Part shown: positions 42,489 to 53,095 of the stretch, one piece after another
How the letters are laid out: the number at the start of each line of letters is the position of its first letter
Numbering within the stretch: the stretch's first letter is position 1
Assembly (NCBI GenBank): GCA_964545205.1
Contig: CAZJFH010000007.1
Coordinates: 34,968 to 98,967 of the forward strand
DNA: 64,000 nucleotides
Origin: CAZJFH01 sp964545205
GTDB taxonomy: Bacteria; Pseudomonadota; Alphaproteobacteria; Rhodospirillales; Magnetospirillaceae
Direction of reading: 5' to 3'
The notes under the pieces: generated by a model
What the model was told of the DNA's origin: nothing
The model's input: only the letters and a program-made list of their open reading frames with translations
Databases searched by the model: none
Program-made: the position numbers and the translations under genes

Positions 42489-43160
42489 TCACGTGGTCAA
42501 ACTCTTCAGCGTCTTCGACTTGAACTCGCGCCGGTACAGCACGCCGACCACCGCCAGCACCGCCGCCATCAGCAGCAGCGGATGCACGAACCAGCACAGC
42601 GTCGCCAGGCCGAAATAATAGGCGCGCAGGCCGCCGTTGAAGCTGCGGCCGGCGAGCTGGTGCAGCCGCGCCGCCCTCTTGACGAAGGCGGCCTTCTCGG
42701 GCGGCTCGGCATCGGGCGGCGGCGCGCCGCCGATCAGGATGCAGGCGTAGTTGAACTGGCGCAGCGACCAGGTGAAGGTGAAGAACGCGTAGACGAAGAT
42801 CAAGGCCAGCACGCCGACCTTGACCGCATGCGCCTCCTTGCTGGCCTCGACGACGAAGGGCAGGCCGGCCAGCAGCGCGTGCATGCGGTCGAGCGCGCCG
42901 ATCAGCGCCACCAGGCCGCCCAGGATCAGGATCGTCGTCGAGGCGAAGAACGAGACGCTGCGCATCAGATTGCCGATCAGCGCCGCGTCGCCGATGCGGT
43001 TGTCACGCTCGGCCATCGCCTGCAACCAGTGCAGCCGCTGCACGTTCATCGCCGCCGACAGGCTTCGCGGGCCCCAGGCGCGGCTGTCGGCCAGCGCGGC
43101 ATAGCCGAACCACGACAGGGCCAGCAGGCCGAGCGCGGCGAGGTCGAGGGCGGGCAGCAT
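42489..43160 (-). CDS. DUF599 membrane protein
   Basis: This 223-aa protein has about four membrane segments: an N-terminal one (residues 5-22), a pair around SVSFFASTTILILGGLVALI and VGVLALIFVYAFFTFTWSLR, and one near the C terminus. RQFNYACILIGG and the cytoplasmic tail match DUF599. The family function is not established. It starts ten bases after the iscX stop, so it may be the last gene of the isc transcript. Confidence 0.8.
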   Translation of the reverse strand: MLPALDLAALGLLALSWFGYAALADSRAWGPRSLSAAMNVQRLHWLQAMAERDNRIGDAALIGNLMRSVSFFASTTILILGGLVALIGALDRMHALLAGLPFVVEASKEAHAVKVGVLALIFVYAFFTFTWSLRQFNYACILIGGAPPPDAEPPEKAAFVKRAARLHQLAGRSFNGGLRAYYFGLATLCWFVHPLLLMAAVLAVVGVLYRREFKSKTLKSLTT

Positions 43161-43170
43161 CGGTCGCCGC

Positions 43171-43365
43171 TCAGTCGCGCTCGTCGATCCACGCCATCTG
43201 GATGGCCTCCAGGATCTTCTCGCTGGACTTCGACGGCTCGTCGTCGAACTCGGGCAGTTCGGTGATCCAGCGATGCAGATCGGTGTAGCGCAGGTTGACG
43301 TTGTCGGCGTCGGGATGACGCTCCTCGAGCGCGATGGCGATGTCGCGAACGTCGGTCCATTTCAT
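43171..43365 (-). CDS. iscX: Fe-S assembly protein IscX
   Basis: This 64-aa acidic protein reads MKWTDVRDIAIALEERHPDA and ends ILEAIQMAWIDERD, the full IscX/YfhJ sequence pattern. IscX binds IscS and is thought to donate or sense iron. A GGGAGG site stands six bases upstream of the ATG at 43365. A repeat element separates it from fdx, so whether it is co-transcribed is uncertain. Confidence 0.9.
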   Translation of the reverse strand: MKWTDVRDIAIALEERHPDADNVNLRYTDLHRWITELPEFDDEPSKSSEKILEAIQMAWIDERD

Positions 43366-43391
43366 AGGAAGCCTCCCCTGCAGCTCATTGA

Positions 43392-43475
43392 ACCACAGAG
43401 GCACAGAGACACCGAGGCGGCACAGAGAAGGGAGACATCTCTCGGTGGCTTCTCTGTGTCTCTGCGCCTCTGTGG
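43392..43475. repeat. Dispersed inverted repeat, second copy
   Basis: ACCACAGAGGCACAGAGAC at 43392-43410 pairs with 43457-43475 with one mismatch. The terminal sequence matches the element at 42377-42484. It sits between iscX and fdx. Confidence 0.65.
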
Positions 43476-43488
43476 TGATTGTCCAGCC

Positions 43489-43827
43489 TCAGCCCTTGTC
43501 GACCATCATGTTGCGGGTCGCCGCCGGCAGGGTGACCTCGAGGCCGTCGAGGTCCTTGTTCATGATGATCTGGCAGCCCAGGCGCGAGGTCTGGGTCAGC
43601 GCGAAGGCCAGATCCAGCATGTCCTCCTCGTCCTCGGTCGGGTCCGCCAGCTTCTCGTACCACTCCGGCGCCACGATGACGTGGCAGGTCGAGCAGGCCA
43701 GCGAGCCCTCGCAGGCGCCTTCGAGGTTGATCTTGTTGCGGTGAGCGATCTCGAGCACCGAAAGCCCCTCCGGCGCCTCGACTTCCTTGCGGTTGCCGTC
43801 GGGATCGATGAAGGTCATCTTGGGCAT
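43489..43827 (-). CDS. fdx: [2Fe-2S] ferredoxin of the ISC system
   Basis: This 112-aa adrenodoxin-type ferredoxin carries ligands in CEGSLACSTC and the distant cysteine in SRLGCQI. It has the typical acidic segment ADPTEDEEDMLD and supplies electrons for cluster assembly on IscU. The ATG at 43827 gives MPKMTFIDPDG. It follows hscA by about 120 bp on the same strand. Confidence 0.93.
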   Translation of the reverse strand: MPKMTFIDPDGNRKEVEAPEGLSVLEIAHRNKINLEGACEGSLACSTCHVIVAPEWYEKLADPTEDEEDMLDLAFALTQTSRLGCQIIMNKDLDGLEVTLPAATRNMMVDKG

Positions 43828-43946
43828 TCCGGTCCGTCTCCAATCCATCGGAAATCCGGCCGGTTCTAAGCCGAGCCGGCGCGGATGTCCAGAAGCCTGA
43901 TCCCCGCTTCGTCGTCTCGGGTCACGGGCGCCCCGGGAGCGCGGCG

Positions 43947-45841
<1,895 letters not shown>

Positions 45842-45842
<1 letters not shown>

Positions 45843-46468
45843 CAGGGAATCAACCTCTTCATCCGGGCCTTGCGGGCGCGCGCCTCGTCGGCGAGCTTGC
45901 TCAGGTATTTCAGCCGGGTCGTCATGTGGGCGGCGCGGTCGAGATCGTCGCGGCCGAAGGCGACCGAGATCTCGCACTGGCAGTGCAGCACCTCCTCGTC
46001 GGCCTTCGCGGCGAGATGCTCGACGGCGGCGACGTCCTCGGCCTGGGCCAGCGCCTCGCGCATCTCCATCGCCTCCATCAGCAGTTCGGGGTCGGCGATG
46101 GTGGCGGCGGCGTCGAGGTCGAGCGGATGGCCGGCCAAGCGCAGCAGATAGCCGGCACGGCGCAGCGGGTCCTTGAGCGTCTCGTAGGCCTCGTTCAGCG
46201 CCACCGCCTGACTCTGCGACAGCGCCCGCTCGCGCGGGCCGCGGGTGGCGAAGCGGTCGGGATGCAGGCGGCGCTGGAAACCGAAATACTGCCGCTCCAG
46301 CGCCTCCTGATCGACGTCGAAGCCGCGCTGCAGCCCCAGCCGCGTGAAGTGGTCGACCGTCCCCGGCCCCTGCACCGCGCTGCAGGTCGAACAGAACAGC
46401 GCCCGCGTCGCCACCGGCCCCTTGCACGACCAGCACGGCTGGATGTCCGCCCGTTGCGCCGATTGCAT
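45842..46468 (-). CDS. hscB: Co-chaperone HscB with N-terminal zinc ribbon
   Basis: This 208-aa protein has CWSCKGP ... CSTC at the N terminus, which likely binds zinc, then a J domain with RLHPDRF and a C-terminal HscB domain. The zinc-ribbon form is common in alphaproteobacteria and mitochondria. It recruits IscU to HscA. AGGGGG precedes the ATG. Confidence 0.92.
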
Positions 46469-46489
46469 GGATTTCCCCCTGAAGAACCG

Positions 46490-46581
46490 CCCTCACCCCC
46501 CGTCCCCCTCTCCCGCAAGCGGGCGAGGGGGTGCCGCGCCCTCCCCTCTCCCGCTTGCGGGAGAGGGGCCGGGGGTGAGGG
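46490..46581. repeat. REP-like palindromic cluster
   Basis: Two hairpins of the CTCTCCCGC...GCGGGAGAG type lie between outer arms CCCTCACCCCC and GGGGGTGAGGG. A shorter related element is found at 63876-63912. It fills the gap between iscA and hscB and is likely a dispersed extragenic palindrome; it may also affect transcript stability. Confidence 0.7.
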
Positions 46582-46589
46582 AAAAGCGT

Positions 46590-46934
46590 TTATACGTGGA
46601 AGCTCTCGCCGCAGCCGCAGCGGCCCTTCTCGTTCGGGTTCCGGAACACGAAACCCGACTGCATCTTGTCCTCGACGAAGTCCATCTCGGTGCCGAAGAT
46701 GAACATGGTCGCCTTGGGGTCGATGAACAGCGTCACCCCGTGCATCTCGACAACCTCGTCGAACTGGTTCTTCTCGTCGGCGTATTCCAGCGTGTAGGAC
46801 ATGCCCGAGCAGCCCTTGGCGCGCACGCCGATGCGGATGCCGGCCGAGGGCTTGCCGCGCTTGGCCAGCAGCGCCTTGACGCGCTCGGCGGCGCTTTCCG
46901 TCACGGTGATCGGGGATCTGCGCTGTGCGGTCAT
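46590..46934 (-). CDS. iscA: A-type Fe-S carrier IscA
   Basis: This 114-aa protein holds the three A-type cysteines: C43 in AKGCSGMSYTLEY and the C-terminal pair in RCGCGESFHV. It accepts and delivers Fe-S clusters to targets. AGAGG precedes the ATG. It lies 39 bp after iscU. Confidence 0.93.
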   Translation of the reverse strand: MTAQRRSPITVTESAAERVKALLAKRGKPSAGIRIGVRAKGCSGMSYTLEYADEKNQFDEVVEMHGVTLFIDPKATMFIFGTEMDFVEDKMQSGFVFRNPNEKGRCGCGESFHV

Positions 46935-46973
46935 CGCGAACCTCTTTGTCGGTTGTTCTTCCTGCGTGTCGCC

Positions 46974-47381
46974 TTACTGGGCCGCGGGTTCGGCCTCTTC
47001 GTCGACGTGCTTCTTGCGGTAGTCGGTGATCGCCGCCTTGATCGCGTCCTCGGCCAGGACCGAGCAGTGGATCTTGACCGGCGGCAGCGCCAGATGCTGG
47101 GCGATTTCGGTGTTCTTGATCGCCTCGGCCTCGGCCAGGGTCTTGCCCTTGACCCATTCGGTGACCAGCGAGCTCGACGCGATCGCCGAGCCGCAGCCGA
47201 AGGTCTTGAACTTGGCGTCCTCGATGATGCCCTCGGGGCTGACCTTAATCTGCAGGCGCATCACGTCGCCGCAGGCCGGGGCGCCGACCAGGCCGGTGCC
47301 GACGTCCTTCTCCTTGCCGTCCAGGGAGCCGACGTTGCGCGGGTTCTCGTAATGGTCGACGACCTTGTCGCTGTAAGACAT
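46974..47381 (-). CDS. iscU: Fe-S cluster scaffold IscU
   Basis: This 135-aa scaffold has the cluster ligands in GAPACGDVM, FGCGSAIASSS and the third cysteine in LPPVKIHCSVLAEDAI. LPPVK is the HscA recognition motif. GGGAG precedes the ATG. It lies 16 bp after iscS. Confidence 0.95.
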   Translation of the reverse strand: MSYSDKVVDHYENPRNVGSLDGKEKDVGTGLVGAPACGDVMRLQIKVSPEGIIEDAKFKTFGCGSAIASSSLVTEWVKGKTLAEAEAIKNTEIAQHLALPPVKIHCSVLAEDAIKAAITDYRKKHVDEEAEPAAQ

Positions 47382-47397
47382 TTCCTGCTCCCTAGCC

Positions 47398-48642
47398 TCA
47401 GTGCTCGGCCCACGTGATCGACTTGATGTCGACGCCCTGCAGATGCATCTCCCACAACGGGCTCATTTCGCGCAACTTCGTCACCGCCGCGGCGATCTGG
47501 TCGACGGCGTGGTCGACCTCCTGTTCGGTGGTGAAGCGACCCAGGCCGAGGCGCAACGACGTATGCGCCAGCTCCTCTTCGACGCCCAGGGCCCGCAACA
47601 CATAAGATGGCTCTAATGAAGCCGAGGTGCAAGCCGAGCCCGACGAGACCGCCAGGTCCTTGATGCCCATCATCAGGCCCTCGCCCTCGACGAAGGCGAA
47701 GCTGATGTTGAGGTTGCCTGGGATGCGGGCGTCGAGGTCGCCGTTGACGTAGATTTCGGGCAGCCGCTCGCGCAGGCCGTTCAACATGCGGTCGCGCAAA
47801 GCGCTCAGCCGCCCGGCCTCGCTTTGCATCTCGGCCAGCGCGATGCGGCAGGCCTCGCCGAGGCCGACGACCAGCGGTGTGGGCAGCGTGCCCGAGCGCA
47901 TGCCGCGCTCCTGGCCGCCGCCGTTGATCAGCGCCTGCAGCCGCACGCGCGGCCGGCGGCGCACGTACAGCGCGCCGATGCCCTTGGGCCCGTACAGCTT
48001 GTGGCCCGAGATCGACAGCAGGTCGATGTTCATGGCGTTGACGTCGATGGCGATCTTGCCCGCCGCCTGCGCCGCGTCGGTGTGGAAGAAGGCGCCCTTC
48101 TCGCGGCAGATGCGGCCGATCTCGGCCAGCGGCTGGATGACGCCGATCTCGTTGTTGACGGCCATGATCGAGACCAGCACGGTCCGCTCGGTGACCGCCT
48201 CGCGGAGCAGGTCGAGATCGACCAGGCCGCTGGCCTGCACCGGCAGATAGGTGACCTCGAAGCCGTCCTGCTCGAGGTGGCGGCAGGTGTCGAGCACGCA
48301 TTTGTGCTCGGTCACGCAGGTGACGACGTGGTTCTTCTTGGCCTTGTAGAACTGGGCGACGCCCTTGATCGCCAGGTTGTTCGATTCGGTGGCGCCCGAG
48401 GTGAAGATGATCTCCTTGGCATCGGCGCCGATCACCGCCGCGACCTGCTCGCGCGCGATCTCGACCGCCTCCTCGGTCTCCCAGCCGTAGACGTGGTTGC
48501 GGGAATGCGGATTGCCGAACTTCTCGGTGAAGTACGGCAGCATCGCCTCGACGACCCGCGGATCGGTCGGCGTCGTCGCCTGGTAATCGAGATAGATCGG
48601 CCTGTTCAGCCGGCCACCAACGTTCTGGGTCACAGCCACCAT
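47398..48642 (-). CDS. iscS: Cysteine desulfurase IscS
   Basis: This 414-aa PLP enzyme starts MVAVTQNVGGRLNRPIYLDY. The PLP lysine lies in SISGHKLYGPKG and the persulfide cysteine in the long loop SSGSACTSASLEPSYV. This is the group I (IscS) form. GGGGAG stands a few bases before the ATG at 48642. It donates sulfur to IscU and probably also to the nearby MnmA. Confidence 0.95.
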   Translation of the reverse strand: MVAVTQNVGGRLNRPIYLDYQATTPTDPRVVEAMLPYFTEKFGNPHSRNHVYGWETEEAVEIAREQVAAVIGADAKEIIFTSGATESNNLAIKGVAQFYKAKKNHVVTCVTEHKCVLDTCRHLEQDGFEVTYLPVQASGLVDLDLLREAVTERTVLVSIMAVNNEIGVIQPLAEIGRICREKGAFFHTDAAQAAGKIAIDVNAMNIDLLSISGHKLYGPKGIGALYVRRRPRVRLQALINGGGQERGMRSGTLPTPLVVGLGEACRIALAEMQSEAGRLSALRDRMLNGLRERLPEIYVNGDLDARIPGNLNISFAFVEGEGLMMGIKDLAVSSGSACTSASLEPSYVLRALGVEEELAHTSLRLGLGRFTTEQEVDHAVDQIAAAVTKLREMSPLWEMHLQGVDIKSITWAEH

Positions 48643-48662
48643 GTCTCCCCGCAAACCTTTCC

Positions 48663-49775
48663 TCAGGCGGCCGCAGCCGCGTCGTTTCTCTTGCGCGCCG
48701 CCAGCCGGCGCCACGCCTCCAGGAACCGCTCGACGTCGTCGGCGCCGCTGCTCCAGCCCAGGCTGACGCGGATCGCGCCGGCGGCCAGGTCCGCGGGCAC
48801 CGCCATCGCGCGGAGCACGTGCGAGGCCTTGACCTTGCCCGACGAGCACGCGGCCCCGGCGCTGACCGCGACGCCGTCGAGGTCGAGCGCCATCACCTGC
48901 ACCGCCGAATCGACGCCCGGCAACGCCAGGCAACTCGTGTTCGGCAGCCGCGGCGCCCCGCCGGCGATCACCCGGCCGCCGGCGGCGGCGACCGCCTCTT
49001 CGATTCGGTCGCGCAACGCCGCCAGGTCCGCGAAGGCGCCGAGTTCGGCCGCGGCGATCTCGGCGGCCAGGCCGAACGCGGCGATGCCGGCGACGTTCTC
49101 GGTGCCGGCGCGGCGGCCGCGCTCCTGGCCGCCGCCGAGCAGCAGCGGCGTCAACAGCCGGTCCCCCGCCGCGACCAGCGCGCCGACGCCCTGCGGTCCG
49201 CCCAGCTTGTGCGCCGACAGGGTCAGGAAGTCGACGCCGAGTTCGGCCGTCGCGACCGGGATCTTGCCGGCCGCCTGGCTGGCGTCGCAATGGACCAGCG
49301 CTCCGGCGGCGTGCGCGGCGGCCGCGATCTCGGCCACCGGCTGCAGCACCCCGGTCTCGTTGTTGGCGAGCATCACCGAGACCAGCGCCGGCCGCTCGTC
49401 CGCGGCCAGGGCGGCGCTCACCGCGGCCGGGTCGACCCGCCCGGCGCCGTCGACCGGGAGCAGCTCGGCGCCGGGCGCCGCCCGCAGGACCGAATCGTGC
49501 TCGACGGCCGAAACCAGCACCCGCTCCCGACCGCCGCCGCGCAGCGCCAGCGTGTTGGCCTCGGTGCCGCCCGAGGTGAACACCACGTCCTCGGCGCAGG
49601 CGCCGACCAGCGCCGCGACCCGCGCCCGCGCCTCCTCGACCCGGCGGCGCGCGCGGCGGCCGAAACCGTGCACCGACGACGGATTGCCGGCGTCGGCCAG
49701 GCATTCGGACAGCAGCCGGATCACGGCCGGCCGCATCGGCGCCGACGCGTTGTGGTCGAGATAGACGGGACTCAT
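48663..49775 (-). CDS. Second cysteine desulfurase (NifS-like)
   Basis: This 370-aa PLP enzyme starts MSPVYLDHNASAPMRPAVIR. It has TLSAHKLGGPQGVGAL with the PLP lysine and the catalytic loop GAACSSGKVKASHV, so it should be active. It diverges from IscS in this operon and resembles the extra desulfurase gene found between iscR and iscS in several alphaproteobacteria. Why two are needed is unknown; a distinct acceptor is likely. Confidence 0.88.
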   Translation of the reverse strand: MSPVYLDHNASAPMRPAVIRLLSECLADAGNPSSVHGFGRRARRRVEEARARVAALVGACAEDVVFTSGGTEANTLALRGGGRERVLVSAVEHDSVLRAAPGAELLPVDGAGRVDPAAVSAALAADERPALVSVMLANNETGVLQPVAEIAAAAHAAGALVHCDASQAAGKIPVATAELGVDFLTLSAHKLGGPQGVGALVAAGDRLLTPLLLGGGQERGRRAGTENVAGIAAFGLAAEIAAAELGAFADLAALRDRIEEAVAAAGGRVIAGGAPRLPNTSCLALPGVDSAVQVMALDLDGVAVSAGAACSSGKVKASHVLRAMAVPADLAAGAIRVSLGWSSGADDVERFLEAWRRLAARKRNDAAAAA

Positions 49776-49794
49776 GACGGGTGGCGCGGTTTCC

Positions 49795-50262
49795 CTACTG
49801 CGCCGCCGCGACGCCGCCGCCCGCGCCGTGATAGAGCCCGCTGGTGCCCAGCACCCGGCGCTCCGTCACGTCGGCGAGCGAGACCGAGCTGAGATAGAGG
49901 TAGATCTGGTTGCCCAGTTCCTCCCACAGGTCGTGCGTCAGGCAACGGCCCTTGTTGTTGTGGCAGCCCGCCGGCGAACCGGGCGTGCAGCGCGTGGTCT
50001 GGATCGGCTCGTCGACCGCCAGGATGATGTCGGACACCCGCATCTGCGCCGGCGGCCGCGACAGCAGGTAGCCGCCGCCCGGACCGCGCACGCTCTTGAC
50101 GAGCCCCCCTTTGCGCAGCTTGCCGAACAGCTGTTCCAGATAGGACAGCGAAATCTCCTGGCGCTGGGCGATGTCCGCCAGCGCGACCGGATTGCCGCTG
50201 GAATGGCAGGCCAGGTCGACCATCGCCATCACGGCATAACGCCCCTTGGTACTCAGCTTCAC
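49795..50262 (-). CDS. iscR: Rrf2-family regulator IscR
   Basis: This 155-aa protein has the Rrf2 winged helix (KGRYAVMAMVDLA and ISLSYLEQLFGKLRKGGLV). The cluster ligands appear as C-x11-12 spaced cysteines in RCTPGSPAGCHNNKGRCLTH. It represses or activates isc genes according to Fe-S status. The start is a GTG at 50262 with a strong AAGGAGG. It is second in the operon after cysE. Confidence 0.92.
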   Translation of the reverse strand: MKLSTKGRYAVMAMVDLACHSSGNPVALADIAQRQEISLSYLEQLFGKLRKGGLVKSVRGPGGGYLLSRPPAQMRVSDIILAVDEPIQTTRCTPGSPAGCHNNKGRCLTHDLWEELGNQIYLYLSSVSLADVTERRVLGTSGLYHGAGGGVAAAQ

Positions 50263-50290
50263 GCCCCGTCCTCCTTAAGAAACATCCCCC

Positions 50291-51034
50291 TCACCCCTGT
50301 CCCGAGGCGACCGCCGGCGGCTCGTCGCCGCCGCCGTCGACCACGCGCGGCTGGCGGCTTGCCGCCGCCCGGCCATGCTGCTCGCGCTCGAGTTCCTCGA
50401 CCCTGTCCATCAGGGCACAGACCTGCTGGCGCAACGTCTCGATCGTCCGCGCCACTGGGTCCGGCAGATCCTCGGTCGGAACGCCGTAGGCGCAGAACTC
50501 CTTATCTTCCCGCTTCGGCTTGCGCATGATCATGCGCGCCGGAATACCGACCATCGTCACCCCCGACGGCACGTCGCCCAGCACGACGGCGTTGGCGCCG
50601 ATCCGGGCGCCGGCCCCGATGGTCCACGGCCCCAGGATCTGGGCGCCCGAGCCGACGATGACGCCGTCCTCCAGCGTCGGGTGGCGCTTCTCGCGGTGCA
50701 GCGAGGTGCCGCCCAGGGTCACGCCCTGATACAGCGTCACGTCGTCGCCGACCACCGCCGTCTCGCCGATCACCACGCCGGTGCCATGGTCGATGAACAC
50801 CCGCCGCCCGATCTGGGCGCCGGGATGGATCTCGATCCCGGTCAGAATCTTGGCCACGTGCGAGACGAACCGCCCCAGCGTGTGCAGCCCCGCCGTCCAG
50901 GCGCGATGCGCGAGCCGGTAGAACAGCAGCGCGTGCAGCCCCGGGTAGCACAGCACGATCTCGAGCGACGACCGCGCGGCGGGGTCCCGCGTGCGGATGG
51001 ACTCGATATCTTCCCGAAATCTCTTGAAAAACAT
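50291..51034 (-). CDS. cysE: Serine O-acetyltransferase
   Basis: This 247-aa hexapeptide-repeat enzyme makes O-acetylserine, the cysteine precursor. Catalytic and fold motifs GTGVVIGETAVVG, QGVTLGGTSLHREKRHPTL and GARIGANAVVLGDVP are clear. The C-terminal tail after residue 190 is longer than average and helical. It heads the isc transcript, linking cysteine supply to Fe-S synthesis. A promoter with an IscR-like site lies upstream. Confidence 0.93.
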   Translation of the reverse strand: MFFKRFREDIESIRTRDPAARSSLEIVLCYPGLHALLFYRLAHRAWTAGLHTLGRFVSHVAKILTGIEIHPGAQIGRRVFIDHGTGVVIGETAVVGDDVTLYQGVTLGGTSLHREKRHPTLEDGVIVGSGAQILGPWTIGAGARIGANAVVLGDVPSGVTMVGIPARMIMRKPKREDKEFCAYGVPTEDLPDPVARTIETLRQQVCALMDRVEELEREQHGRAAASRQPRVVDGGGDEPPAVASGQG

Positions 51035-51120
51035 AGGTGTGGCTATGCTAATGTTGCGACCCGGCCATTCGTAAGCGCTTGCCGGCCAGCCATTTCGGAA
51101 TCACCGTAGCGCCGATGGGG

Positions 51121-51149
51121 AATATATGATGCCCGACTGGGCTGGTCAA
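51121..51149 (-). promoter_or_regulatory. Predicted sigma-70-type promoter of the cysE-isc operon
   Basis: On the minus strand, TTGACC (51149-51144) and TATATT (51126-51121) are separated by 17 bp. This matches the -35 and -10 consensus well. Transcription would begin near 51114 and give a leader of about 80 nt before cysE. Confidence 0.65.
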
Positions 51150-51150
51150 G
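51129..51150 (-). promoter_or_regulatory. Candidate IscR type-1-like operator
   Basis: On the minus strand the sequence holds TTGAC, six bases, then AGTCGG. The arrangement GAC-N6-AGTC with pyrimidines before and purines after fits the IscR type-1 consensus described in enterobacteria. It overlaps the -35 and spacer of the cysE promoter, as expected for a repressor. Centre bases differ from the AT-rich consensus. Confidence 0.45.
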
Positions 51151-51243
51151 AATGACTTAATCCCGTTTGTCCCAGTCCCATTTTTTGCCCGTTGACGGCG
51201 CAGGGGGAAGTGCGCCGCCGACGGTTTTGGAATAGTGGAGCCA

Positions 51244-51924
51244 ATGCCGGAAGTGATTTTCAACGGGCCCGACGGCCGCCTCGAAGGCCGTTATCACCAC
51301 AGCAAGACGCCCAACGCGCCGATCGCCCTGCTGCTGCACCCGCATCCGCAGCACGGGGGGACGATGAACCACAAGGTGGTCTACTCGCTGTATCACGCCT
51401 TCGTGCGCCAGGGCTTCTCGACGCTGCGCTTCAACTTCCGCGGGGTCGGCCGGTCGCAGGGACGGTTCGACAACGGCCAGGGCGAGCTGTCGGACGCGGC
51501 GGCGGCGCTGGACTGGATGCAGACCTACAACGCCAACGCGCAGGGCTGCTGGGTCGGCGGCTATTCCTTCGGCGCCTGGATCGGGATGCAGCTGCTGATG
51601 CGCCGCCCCGAGATCGAGGGCTTCATCGCCGTCTCGCCGCCGGCCAACGTCTACGACTTCTCGTTCCTGGCGCCGTGCCCGGCCTCGGGGCTGATCGTCC
51701 ACGGCGCCGCCGACGAGGTGGTGCCCGAGCCGTCGGTGGCGAAGCTGGCCACCAAGCTCTCGTCGCAGCGCAACATCACGATCAGCTACCGCCCGATGGA
51801 AGGGGCCAACCACTTCTACTCCCAGCAGATCGAAGAGCTGAACGCCGAGATCGACGGCTATCTCGGCCGGGCCCTGTCGCAGCCGCGCTCGCCGCTGCCG
51901 GAACTGGCTCCCGCCCTGCCCTGA
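51244..51924 (+). CDS. Alpha/beta hydrolase
   Basis: This 226-aa protein has HPHPQHGGTMNHKVV and RFNFRGVGRSQG near the N terminus, nucleophile elbow GGYSFGAW, acid HGAADEVVP and histidine GANHFYSQQ, giving a complete triad. It belongs to the short dienelactone-hydrolase-like group often found beside iscR in alphaproteobacteria. The substrate is unknown. The start ATG at 51244 is preceded by GGAG; a GTG at 51235 is possible. Confidence 0.87.
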   Translation: MPEVIFNGPDGRLEGRYHHSKTPNAPIALLLHPHPQHGGTMNHKVVYSLYHAFVRQGFSTLRFNFRGVGRSQGRFDNGQGELSDAAAALDWMQTYNANAQGCWVGGYSFGAWIGMQLLMRRPEIEGFIAVSPPANVYDFSFLAPCPASGLIVHGAADEVVPEPSVAKLATKLSSQRNITISYRPMEGANHFYSQQIEELNAEIDGYLGRALSQPRSPLPELAPALP

Positions 51925-51940
51925 CCGCGGCGCCGGCCGG

Positions 51941-53020
51941 TCAGGGCCGGTGCAGCCTGCCGCCGATGCTCGGCCTCGGGCCGCCCGTGGTCTCGGGCAG
52001 GGTCAGCGGCAGGCCGCGCAGCGAGCGTACCGCCAGATAGGCGAAGGCCTGGGCCTCCAGCGCGTCGCCGTCCCACTCCACCGCTTCGACCGGCTCGACC
52101 GGCGCCGACAGTCGCTGCCGCAGTTCGGCCATGATGGCCGGATTGCGCCGGCCGCCGCCGCAGACCAGCCAGCGCGCGGGCGCCGCCGGGAAATGCCGTT
52201 GCGCCAGCGCCACCGCGACTCCGGTGAAGGCCGTCAGCGTCGCGGCGCCGTCGGCCGGGGCCATGCCCTCGACCAGACCGCCGACGAAGGCGCGGAAATC
52301 GTCGCGGTCGAGCGATTTCGGGGGCTTGGCCGCGAAATACGGATGCGCCGCGAACGCCGCCACCGTGCCGGCGTCGGCGTTGCCGGCGCGGGCCAGCAGC
52401 CCGTCGGCGTCGACCGGCCGGCCGGTGTGGCGCAGCGCCCAGTCGTCGATCAGCGCGTTGCCCGGCCCGGTGTCGAAGGCCATCAGCCGGCCGTCGGCGG
52501 CGATGAAGGTGACGTTGCCGACGCCGCCCAGGTTGAGAATCGCCAGCGGCCGCTCCAGCCCGTGCGCCAGTCCGGCATGGAAGATCGGCACCAGCGGCGC
52601 GCCCTGGCCGCCGGCGGCGACGTCGGCCGAGCGGAAGTCGTCGACCACGGCGACTCCGGTCTCGCGCGCCAGCAGCGCGCCATCGCCGATCTGCCAGGTG
52701 CGGCGCTCGGCCGGGCGGTGCAGCACGGTGTGGCCGTGGAATCCGATCAGGTCGACGTAGCGCGGCTCAAGGCTGGCGGCTTCCAGCAGCATGCGCACGG
52801 CCGCGGCGTGATGCAGGGTGACGTCGCGCTCGACCGCGGCGACCGCGCCGACGCCGCCGAGCACGCCGCGCAGCCGCTCGCGCAGCCCGTCGGGATAGGG
52901 CAGCGTCAGCGCCGGGCCGCGCCACTCGACGGTCTCGCCGTCGGTGACCAGCAGGGCGGCGTCGACGCCGTCCAGCGACGTGCCGCTCATGAGGCCGAGG
53001 GATAGGCGGAAGTTCGACAC
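51941..53020 (-). CDS. anmK: Anhydro-N-acetylmuramic acid kinase
   Basis: This 359-aa kinase recycles peptidoglycan anhydroMurNAc to MurNAc-6-phosphate. Motifs include LMSGTSLDGVDAALL (N terminus), GFHGHTVLHRP, LNLGGVGNVTFI, FDTGPGNALID and LVCGGGRRNPAIM. The start is a GTG at 53020, with SNFRLSLGLMSGTS after it. It is divergent from tyrS with 75 bp between. Confidence 0.93.
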   Translation of the reverse strand: MSNFRLSLGLMSGTSLDGVDAALLVTDGETVEWRGPALTLPYPDGLRERLRGVLGGVGAVAAVERDVTLHHAAAVRMLLEAASLEPRYVDLIGFHGHTVLHRPAERRTWQIGDGALLARETGVAVVDDFRSADVAAGGQGAPLVPIFHAGLAHGLERPLAILNLGGVGNVTFIAADGRLMAFDTGPGNALIDDWALRHTGRPVDADGLLARAGNADAGTVAAFAAHPYFAAKPPKSLDRDDFRAFVGGLVEGMAPADGAATLTAFTGVAVALAQRHFPAAPARWLVCGGGRRNPAIMAELRQRLSAPVEPVEAVEWDGDALEAQAFAYLAVRSLRGLPLTLPETTGGPRPSIGGRLHRP

Positions 53021-53095
53021 GTCGTCACCGGTTCAAAAGGCCCGGGGATTATGGTATTGGAGCCGCCTTGCCGCAATCCTAACGAACCGGCCCCC

